Assembly: GCA_031553415.1 (NCBI GenBank)
Contig: JAVBLO010000093.1
Location: forward strand, 1 to 12,427
Source: JAIRVZ01 sp031553415
GTDB lineage: Bacteria > Bacteroidota > Bacteroidia > Bacteroidales > Azobacteroidaceae
Direction of reading: 5' to 3'
DNA: 12,427 bases
Positions 6,991 through 12,427 of this stretch are shown here, one piece after another. A program made the translations under genes and the position numbers. Below the pieces are notes generated by a model, which ran no database searches, was not told where the DNA came from, and saw only the letters and a list, made by a program, of their open reading frames with translations. How positions within the stretch are numbered: the stretch's first letter is position 1; each line of letters opens with the position of its first letter.

Positions 6991-7851
6991 TCAAGGGTTT
7001 ACTTTAACAACCAAATATTTGGTTAATGTCCAAAATTTGTTTGTATCGTTAATTATTAAATTAACCTTTCCATCGGCATCTTTTGTAAACTGATAAGTTC
7101 CGGAAGGGTGTTTTGAAACCAATTCTGCTTTTTTAGCATACAAAGGAATAACAGTGAGCGTTTCTGGGTCAGATACTTTTATGAAGTAATCTTTGTTAAA
7201 ATCTGTTCCTAATTCTCCTTTTATAAGGATTTTCTGGTCTTTCAATTCTTTATCAGTACCAAAGCAATAATAAACAGTTTTAATTATCTTTTCCTGTGCT
7301 TTTATTGTTTCTGCCTGGTCTTGGGAATGAGCTTTCCAATTGCTTACAGAAGTTGATAAATTTGAAACATTTTCTGAAAGGGCCGCAATTTGTGCATCTT
7401 TTTTAGCCAATTCTTCTTGTAAAGCAGCGAGTGCAATTGTTTTGTCGGTTACTTCAGCACGAAGGCGTTCGATTGTTTTCTTTAATTCAGAAGATTGAAT
7501 GCCTGAACTTTTCAGCTTTTTCTCCAAATCTGTGATTTTGTCTTTGTTTTCCTGAAGAGTTTTTGTGATTAGTTGCATGTCGCTGGTAATACGATCGCGT
7601 GTGGATGGAGTCATTTCGTCGGTTTTTGCCGATGCAATGGTCAGATAATTCTCAGCGGTTTTGATATTTTGAAAACCGTCTTCCACATCATTCAATATTG
7701 AAAGCATTTCGTTTAGCTCATTGGTTGTTTGAAGATGTGCCAATTTCAATGAGTCATTTTGTGCTTGCAAATCTTTGTATTCGGATGAATTTTTTCCGCA
7801 AGACGATAAAATCAAAGTAATTATCGTCATTCCTAATAAAAACTTTTTCAT
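6991..7851 (-). CDS. Coiled-coil lipoprotein, Cbp1-like Bacteroidales family
   Basis: This 286-residue protein starts with a lipoprotein signal: two lysines, a hydrophobic stretch, and the lipobox LSSC with Cys18 as the lipidated residue. The residues after it (GKNSSE) lack the acidic run of the known Bacteroidetes surface-export signal, so a periplasm-facing anchor is as likely as surface exposure. Residues about 90-190 are rich in heptad-like Leu/Ile, Lys and Glu and should form a coiled coil. A compact C-terminal domain (about 192-284) contains YYCFGTDKELKDQKIL, LGTDFNKDYF and NKFWTLTKYLVVKV. This C-terminal pattern recalls Bacteroidales proteins annotated as Cbp1-family collagen-binding adhesins; the adhesin role is not something this sequence shows. 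It sits 28 nt downstream of rsmI's start-side neighbour order, that is, upstream of cysK and after rsmI's position in the minus-strand map. Confidence 0.8.
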   Translation of the reverse strand: MKKFLLGMTIITLILSSCGKNSSEYKDLQAQNDSLKLAHLQTTNELNEMLSILNDVEDGFQNIKTAENYLTIASAKTDEMTPSTRDRITSDMQLITKTLQENKDKITDLEKKLKSSGIQSSELKKTIERLRAEVTDKTIALAALQEELAKKDAQIAALSENVSNLSTSVSNWKAHSQDQAETIKAQEKIIKTVYYCFGTDKELKDQKILIKGELGTDFNKDYFIKVSDPETLTVIPLYAKKAELVSKHPSGTYQFTKDADGKVNLIINDTNKFWTLTKYLVVKVNP

Positions 7852-7879
7852 GTGTTCAATCTATTTTAATTAATAATAT

Positions 7880-8548
7880 TTAAACCGGACTAATAACTAT
7901 AACAAATTCTCCCCTCGGTTCGTTCACTTGAAAGTGAGAAATTAATTCATTAAATGTTCCTCTTACAGTTTCTTCATGTAATTTGGAGATTTCCCGTGAC
8001 ACGGATACCTTTCTATTTTCTCCGATGAATTCGGATAATTGTGTCAATGTTTTCAATACCCTGAATGGCGATTCGTAGAGAATAATTGTTCTTTCTTCAA
8101 GCGCCAATTGTTTTAGTTTTGTTTGCCTTCCTTTTTTCTGGGGAAGAAAACCTTCGAAGCAGAAACGATCTGTTGGAAATCCTGAATTGACCAAGGCTGG
8201 AACAAATGCTGTCGCTCCCGGCAAACATTCTATTTCCAATCCTTTTTCAACACATGCTCTTACTAAAAAAAAGCCAGGGTCGGAAATTCCCGGAGTACCG
8301 GCATCTGAAACCAAAGCAATATTTTCTCCAGCCTGGATTTGTGAAACTATTTTAGCTGTTGTTTCGTGCTCGTTGAATTTATGATGCGATTGCATCTTGT
8401 TCCGGATATCGAAATGTTTCAGCAAAAAACCTGTTGTGCGGGTATCTTCTGCTAAAATCAAATCTACCTCCTTCAAAATACGTATGGCGCGGAATGTCAT
8501 GTCTTCCAGATTGCCTACAGGAGTTGGAACAAGATATAATTTAGCCAT
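7880..8548 (-). CDS. rsmI: 16S rRNA (cytidine-1402-2'-O) methyltransferase RsmI, short form
   Basis: RsmI transfers a methyl group from S-adenosylmethionine to the ribose of C1402 in the 16S rRNA decoding centre. The 222-residue protein has the tetrapyrrole-methylase-like fold motifs of the family: LVPTPVGNLEDMTFRA at 6-21, LAEDTRTTG at 32-40, SDAGTPGISDPG at 81-92, CLPGATAFVPALVNSG at 108-123, FEGFLP at 131-136, and ILYESPFRV near 155. The E. coli enzyme is about 286 residues; the missing C-terminal part is normal for Bacteroidetes versions, and the stop follows the final strand GEFVIVISPV. The ATG at 8548 lies 3 nt after the stop of the hypothetical gene, suggesting coupled translation. The lipoprotein gene begins 28 nt past its stop. 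Confidence 0.95.
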   Translation of the reverse strand: MAKLYLVPTPVGNLEDMTFRAIRILKEVDLILAEDTRTTGFLLKHFDIRNKMQSHHKFNEHETTAKIVSQIQAGENIALVSDAGTPGISDPGFFLVRACVEKGLEIECLPGATAFVPALVNSGFPTDRFCFEGFLPQKKGRQTKLKQLALEERTIILYESPFRVLKTLTQLSEFIGENRKVSVSREISKLHEETVRGTFNELISHFQVNEPRGEFVIVISPV

Positions 8549-8551
8549 GAT

Positions 8552-9259
8552 CTAAGAAAATCTTTTTTCGATAAATTCTTTAAATTCTGCTACGATTTCC
8601 GAATCATCATTCCATGATTGGGTTTCGATAAAAGACCATGTATCTTCAATGGTTGAAAATTCATTGATAATATCAAAGACCTTGTTCATTTCTTCAGGTG
8701 AACCCATGAAAATTTCCCGTTGAAAACGAAACTTATCATTTAAGGAAATGTATTTCCTTGTGTCGGCTAATATCTTTGTTTCACTTCCGGTTTTTACCCC
8801 TTTCCCATTTTCACTTTCAGGGAAAAAACTGTTTTTCAGTTGCTCTTCTTCTGATTGAGATAATAAATTAGATAATATTTCTTCTGTTTTTTTCGATGAA
8901 TTTTCTGTTTCTCCAATATTTCCTGTTTCTTTTACTTCTTCTGTTTTCTTTATCTCTTCGAGCGCTTCTTTTACTTCTTTATTGAAATTTTCGGGTTGGG
9001 AAATATTCTTATTTTTTGAATGTGGAATTAAATCAGTTGTTTCCAGAAACGAAATTTTGTTCGCAATAAATTGTTCTTGCATGAAATGCAACTGTTTTTG
9101 TTCGATGAAATGGAGCGTTCCGGCTAATTCCCTGACAATATCATAGGAATTACTGAAAAAAGAAATAGGTAATATTTCTGAGTTTCTTGCCTGCCGGAAA
9201 CATTCTTCCAGTATTTGTATTTGTTCTAAAGATTGCTCTATTTCTTTTTTAAAGGGCAT
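8552..9259 (-). CDS. Conserved Bacteroidales hypothetical protein with acidic linker
   Basis: This 235-residue protein has no signal peptide or membrane segment and no function I can name. The N-terminal part (1-75) is helical, with ARNSEILPISFFSNSYDIV and LHFIEQKQLHFM. Residues about 78-160 are a low-complexity Lys/Glu/Ser linker (for example KKTEEVKETGNIGETENSSKKTEE at 104-127), poor in hydrophobic residues and probably disordered. The C-terminal domain (165-235), with DTRKYISLNDKFRFQREIF and a final EKRFS, recalls a conserved domain of uncharacterised Bacteroidetes proteins. It is the first gene of the minus-strand run, 3 nt upstream of rsmI, and is probably expressed from the -7 element at 9284-9291. 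Confidence 0.8.
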   Translation of the reverse strand: MPFKKEIEQSLEQIQILEECFRQARNSEILPISFFSNSYDIVRELAGTLHFIEQKQLHFMQEQFIANKISFLETTDLIPHSKNKNISQPENFNKEVKEALEEIKKTEEVKETGNIGETENSSKKTEEILSNLLSQSEEEQLKNSFFPESENGKGVKTGSETKILADTRKYISLNDKFRFQREIFMGSPEEMNKVFDIINEFSTIEDTWSFIETQSWNDDSEIVAEFKEFIEKRFS

Positions 9260-9283
9260 AACTGTTTATTGCTTAATCTGCCG

Positions 9284-9291
9284 CAAAGATA
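9284..9291 (-). promoter_or_regulatory. Bacteroidetes -7 element for the minus-strand run
   Basis: On the minus strand these bases read TATCTTTG, an exact TAnnTTTG match, 25 nt before the hypothetical gene's ATG. No clear TTG-type -33 box lies at the usual distance, so the call rests on the -7 motif and its position. Confidence 0.5.
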
Positions 9292-9313
9292 CAATGTTTT
9301 AGAATTATAAATA

Positions 9314-9321
9314 TATCTTTG
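9314..9321 (+). promoter_or_regulatory. Bacteroidetes -7 element for the BASS-plsC pair
   Basis: TATCTTTG on the plus strand, 41 nt before the BASS transporter ATG. It is the exact mirror of the minus-strand element 22 bp away. No convincing -33 box is visible. Confidence 0.5.
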
Positions 9322-9362
9322 TCCCAATTTCTGTCTAAACAATTATTTCGGAACGTTATAAA

Positions 9363-10325
9363 ATGTATAAAGGATTACAGTCTCTTGATGGCTTAACAAT
9401 CAATTTTAATGAATCAGGGATTCATATTGTAAATGTCATTCTGGCATTGGTTATGTTTGGAATCGCCTTGGATATTAAGGTCTCTGATTTCAAAAAGGTG
9501 TTTCTACATCCGAAGTCATTAATTGTCGGACTTTGTTCCCAATTTATTTTACTCCCTGCAGTTACTTTCCTGATTGTTATAATCGCTTATGATTATATTC
9601 CACAGGGAGTTGCCATGGGAATGATTTTGGTTGCTTCTTGTCCCGGAGGAAATATGTCGAATTTTATGACTGCATTAGCTAAAGCAAACACAGCTTTATC
9701 AATAAGCCTCACGGGATTTATGACTGTTTTGGCGGTTTTTATGACTCCTTTGAATTTTGAAATCTGGGGAAAATTGTATTTGCGTTTTTTGAGCCGGCAT
9801 TCTTTTGAAATGTTGCAACCATTGGAAATAAGTTTTTCACAGATGTTGTTCACTATGACTATTTTGCTGGCTTTACCCTTATGTTTGGGAATGCTTTTTT
9901 CCAATTATTTACCCAGAGTAAAAAACAAGTTGGTAAAACCGCTTAAGTTTGTTTCTCTTTTTGCTTTTTTCCTGATTCTTGCATTTGCTTTGGCGAATAA
10001 CCTGGATATATTTTTTAATAATCTGAAATATATTTTTATTATTGTTTTAATTCATAATGGGATGGCGTTTTTATCGGGATATACGATTGCTTCTTCATTT
10101 AAGTTGCCTAAAAAAGACAGGGTGACTGTTATGATTGAAACAGGGATACAGAACTCCGGATTAGGACTGGCTTTGCTTTTTAATCCTAAAATATTTCCAG
10201 CTGGGACTGTTACCGGTGGCATGCTTTTGGTCGTGGCCTGGTGGGGTGTTTGGCATATTTTTTCCGGCCTTTCCATCGCATATTTTTTCCGAAAATTGAA
10301 TTATGAAAAAGATACAGGAATTTGA
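9363..10325 (+). CDS. BASS-family (bile acid:sodium symporter-like) transporter
   Basis: This is a 320-residue inner-membrane protein with about nine or ten hydrophobic segments, including 21-37, 53-76, 82-104, 112-130, 160-181, 196-212, 222-246 and 283-309. Two family landmarks are present: ASCPGGNMSN at 91-100, in one of the crossed helices, and ETGIQNSGLGLAL at 259-271, whose Glu259, Gln263 and Asn264 match the sodium-site residues of bacterial ASBT homologues. Secondary sodium-coupled uptake of an organic anion is expected from the family. The substrate cannot be told; bile acid is only the family name, and other members carry pantoate or 2-keto acids. The last 23 nt overlap the acyltransferase gene, so the two are co-transcribed. 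A -7 element lies at 9314-9321. Confidence 0.9.
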   Translation: MYKGLQSLDGLTINFNESGIHIVNVILALVMFGIALDIKVSDFKKVFLHPKSLIVGLCSQFILLPAVTFLIVIIAYDYIPQGVAMGMILVASCPGGNMSNFMTALAKANTALSISLTGFMTVLAVFMTPLNFEIWGKLYLRFLSRHSFEMLQPLEISFSQMLFTMTILLALPLCLGMLFSNYLPRVKNKLVKPLKFVSLFAFFLILAFALANNLDIFFNNLKYIFIIVLIHNGMAFLSGYTIASSFKLPKKDRVTVMIETGIQNSGLGLALLFNPKIFPAGTVTGGMLLVVAWWGVWHIFSGLSIAYFFRKLNYEKDTGI

Positions 10326-11622
10326 TTGGAAATATTCGCTTTTAAAGTTTTATGTCAGGTTTGTTGTCCGCCAATTTTATGGTGAAATCAGTGTTTTGGG
10401 ATTAGAAAATATTCCTAAAGATAAATCTGTTATTTTGGCTCCTAATCATCAGAATGCATTGATGGACGCTCTGGCTATTTTACTTGCTCGACCCGGACAA
10501 CCTGTTTTTCTTGCCAGGGCAGATATTTTTAAACAAAAAATAATTACCAGAATTCTTTATATTTTCAATATTCTGCCAGTTTATCGTATCCGTGATGGCC
10601 GGAATGAATTGGATAAAAATCAGAAAATTTTCGATAAATCCGTAGATGTTTTGAAAGATGGTGTGGAACTTTGCCTGATGCCCGAAGGCCAACAAAGTTT
10701 TAGGCGTACTCTTTTGCCTTTAGTAAAAGGAATGTTCCGGATTGCTTTTAAAGCACAACAAGAATCTGGTAAAGATATTGTTATTGTTCCTGTCGGAATT
10801 GATTATGAAGATTATATTAAACCGGGCAAGAATTGGATTATTCGTTTTGGAGAACCAATCGAAGTCAAATCTTATCTGCCTGCTTATGAGGAAAATGAAG
10901 CGAAGGGGTTGAATATTTTGCGCAATGAGGTTTATGAAGGTATAAGTAAATTAATTCAAAATATCCGTTCAAAAGAAAACTATGAACTTTTTTATGAAAT
11001 ATCAAAAATAGCAGATAATGATTTTTGCCGGGAAAAAGGTCAAAAAACAAATTTTATTAACTTGTTGGAGGCTCGTTGTACAATTACAAAAAAGTTAGAA
11101 TCAAAAGGAAATAATCCCGTATTTATCGAAAAAATATCAAAATCATATAATAGCTATTCAGAAAAATTAAAGGCTTTTAAATTGGATGATTCTATAGTTG
11201 TTAATCACGATAATTATATTCAAATCCTGTTGAAATCTGTATTGTTTATATTAGGATTCCCATTTTTTGCTTATGGATGGATTGTCAATGCTATTCCTTC
11301 ATATTTTCCCCAATTAATCGTAAAAAAATTGAAGATAACAGATGATTTTAAAAGCTCGTTTAATTTTGTTTTGTGGCTCATAAGTTATCCTGTTTATTAT
11401 CTGTTGATATTTCTTATTTTATGGTTGGTTTTCCAATCGGCTTTTGCCTCATTTTCTTTTGTTGTGGGTTTTCCTATTATGGGGAAGTTCGCATTTGAAT
11501 ATAGGAAAAGATTCTTCAAATTTTATGATAATGTGCTGTTCATTAAAGCTAAAATGCAAAATAAATATATTGTTAAAACTTTAATTAATGAGAGAAAAGA
11601 AATAATCTCTTATTTGTTTTGA
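10303..11622 (+). CDS. PlsC-like glycerolipid acyltransferase with C-terminal membrane domain
   Basis: The N-terminal 200 residues are a PlsC-type acyltransferase. Motif I reads APNHQNALMDAL (46-57) with His49 and Asp55 five residues apart instead of the classical four, a spacing I recall from Bacteroidetes NHPNSFLD-type and yeast Gpt2/Sct1-type enzymes. Motif II is LPVYRIRDGRNE (91-102), motif III MPEGQQSFRR (126-135) and motif IV VPVGIDY (162-168). The remaining half has charged helical sequence followed by hydrophobic segments at about 303-325 and 353-392. It probably acylates glycerol phosphate or lysophosphatidate at the inner membrane; acyl donor and position specificity cannot be read. 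At 439 residues it is much longer than classical PlsC (about 245). Its ATG at 10303 lies inside the BASS gene. Confidence 0.85.
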   Translation: MKKIQEFDWKYSLLKFYVRFVVRQFYGEISVLGLENIPKDKSVILAPNHQNALMDALAILLARPGQPVFLARADIFKQKIITRILYIFNILPVYRIRDGRNELDKNQKIFDKSVDVLKDGVELCLMPEGQQSFRRTLLPLVKGMFRIAFKAQQESGKDIVIVPVGIDYEDYIKPGKNWIIRFGEPIEVKSYLPAYEENEAKGLNILRNEVYEGISKLIQNIRSKENYELFYEISKIADNDFCREKGQKTNFINLLEARCTITKKLESKGNNPVFIEKISKSYNSYSEKLKAFKLDDSIVVNHDNYIQILLKSVLFILGFPFFAYGWIVNAIPSYFPQLIVKKLKITDDFKSSFNFVLWLISYPVYYLLIFLILWLVFQSAFASFSFVVGFPIMGKFAFEYRKRFFKFYDNVLFIKAKMQNKYIVKTLINERKEIISYLF

Positions 11623-11690
11623 TTTTTATTTGCGATTTTTTTCTTCCAATAATCTCAAGCACCTCTCTGATGCCACTATATTGGTACCCC

Positions 11691-11800
11691 TCACGCTTCT
11701 AAGGAGGCGTGACCGTCGCTTCCAGGAAGCTAAGCTACCGGTCCCTTAGGAGCGGAGCCGTCGCCTCCTTGAAGTGAAAGCATTGCCTCCTTAGACTCAC
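11691..11800. repeat. GC-rich nested palindromic element
   Basis: Several symmetric parts lie within 110 bp. TCACGC at 11691-11696 pairs with GCGTGA at 11707-11712. GCTTCC at 11718-11723 pairs with GGAAGC at 11725-11730 across one base. The 11-mer TCTAAGGAGGC at 11698-11708 recurs as an exact inverted copy at 11785-11795. CCGTCGCTTCCAGGAAGC (11713-11730) recurs as a 14-of-18 direct repeat at 11758-11775. Base composition contrasts sharply with the AT-rich flanks. The arrangement suggests a REP- or MITE-like dispersed element, or a structured RNA; no protein is encoded. Confidence 0.7.
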
Positions 11801-12084
11801 AAGTTATATTTTTTAAGCAATTGTTTGCAAATGTCATTTCTTTTTTCTTTCTCGCAAAATAATTTTTAAGCTTTTTTGTCAAATCAAATTGAAATACTTA
11901 TAATCCGTTAAGAAAAATTGGATGGAGAAAATGAAGGCTGAAATGCCGGAACTAAAAGAAAAAGAAAACAGGGAGGTTTTGGAAGGTGCTGGTATTGATG
12001 GCTTATAATTATCCATGAAAATCTGTATGTTCATATTGGACTTTGCCAGATAATGATTCTCCTCTATTTAAATTCTAAAAAGAT

Positions 12085-12303
12085 ATAAAATATTGTATTG
12101 TCTTTCTACTTATAGTTTGTTTTGCAAAAGGTCATAGTCAGGAATATGGACTTGATAGCCATAAAAGGGCTAATATTGCAATTTTTGTTGATTCTGTTTT
12201 TGTAAAAACTTATTTAGGAATAAATAATGAACTTAGCGACTCTGTAATATTAAAAAAGGAATCAATTGTGATTAATGGAAAATTTTCAATAGTTCGTTTA
12301 TAA
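12085..12303 (+). pseudogene. Possible decayed or misannotatable small secreted protein, no ATG
   Basis: A frame open from 12079 to the TAA at 12301-12303 reads, from an ATA codon at 12085, IKYCIVFLLIVCFAKGHSQE followed by about 50 polar residues ending GKFSIVRL. The first 18 residues look like a signal peptide with cleavage near HSQ. There is no in-frame ATG or GTG/TTG at the expected position; ATA sits where a start would be expected. Either the start codon was lost, an ATA start is used, or the similarity to a signal peptide is chance. I do not recognise the mature part. Confidence 0.3.
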
Positions 12304-12427
12304 TTCATGATATTTTATGCTGCTAGGGTGCCGAATAACAGTAGTTCTTTGAAAATCTTTTGATTTTTAGGCCTGTTCGTGGAAATACCGAACTTGCTAA
12401 AAAATCGTATTAACAGTAACGCATTGT

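Larger units (their letters stand above)
11623..12427. other. About 800 bp without a convincing gene
   Basis: This stretch is AT-rich except for a GC-rich island at 11685-11800 (listed separately). Short open frames exist: 11922-12008 encodes 28 residues starting MEKMKAEMPELKEKENREVL, and 12085-12303 is a start-less secreted-protein-like frame (listed separately). A small AT-only hairpin, AAAATC at 12352-12357 with GATTTT at 12362-12367, lies near the right edge. I see no tRNA, rRNA, transposase or CRISPR array. It may hold decayed genes. Confidence 0.5.

Noticed and set aside
9593..9904. Minus-strand open frame opposite the BASS gene
   Set aside because: Antisense to strong membrane-protein coding sequence, no recognisable domain, no promoter or coupling.
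11685..11800. tRNA or other cloverleaf RNA in the GC-rich island
   Set aside because: No 7-bp acceptor stem with T-loop GTTCRA-type sequence or anticodon arm could be laid out; the symmetry fits a palindromic repeat better.

Overview
The window looks like a Bacteroidetes chromosome, most likely order Bacteroidales. It is AT-rich. Two copies of the phylum-typical -7 promoter element (TAnnTTTG) lie back to back at 9284-9321. RsmI lacks the C-terminal extension of the E. coli enzyme. There is a GldA-like ABC ATPase, a coiled-coil lipoprotein resembling the Bacteroidales Cbp1 family, and a small protein whose C-terminal domain I recall only from this group. The genus cannot be read from the sequence.

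Layout. (1) 1-3786, plus strand: a mobile, defence-like cassette. It holds the 3' part of a DUF1016/YhcG PD-(D/E)XK nuclease gene cut by the window edge, a 33-codon overlapping mini-ORF, an OLD-like ABC-ATPase/TOPRIM nuclease, and a Bro-N-Fic fusion whose Fic half closely resembles the autoinhibited class III Fic of Neisseria meningitidis. By eye the middle ATPase gene is clearly more AT-rich than the genes on either side, so the cassette looks assembled from parts. (2) 3787-4072: a gap with no convincing gene. (3) 4073-9259, minus strand: a housekeeping run read right to left as conserved hypothetical, rsmI, coiled-coil lipoprotein, cysK, gldA-like ATPase, pdxB. The lipoprotein-cysK gap carries a 63-bp interrupted inverted repeat. 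(4) 9260-9362: divergent promoter region. (5) 9363-11622, plus strand: a BASS-family transporter overlapping by 23 nt a PlsC-like acyltransferase. (6) 11623-12427: about 800 bp without a convincing gene. It holds a GC-rich nested palindromic element at 11691-11800 and a start-less ORF at 12085-12303 that reads like a small secreted protein.

Functionally, the housekeeping run mixes ribosomal RNA modification (RsmI), cysteine synthesis (CysK, a PLP enzyme) and PLP synthesis (PdxB). The left cassette is the best candidate for an under-described system: two predicted nucleases of different folds next to a predicted AMP-transferase carrying a phage-type DNA-binding domain. That reading is inference from gene content and order; nothing in the window shows that these genes act together.
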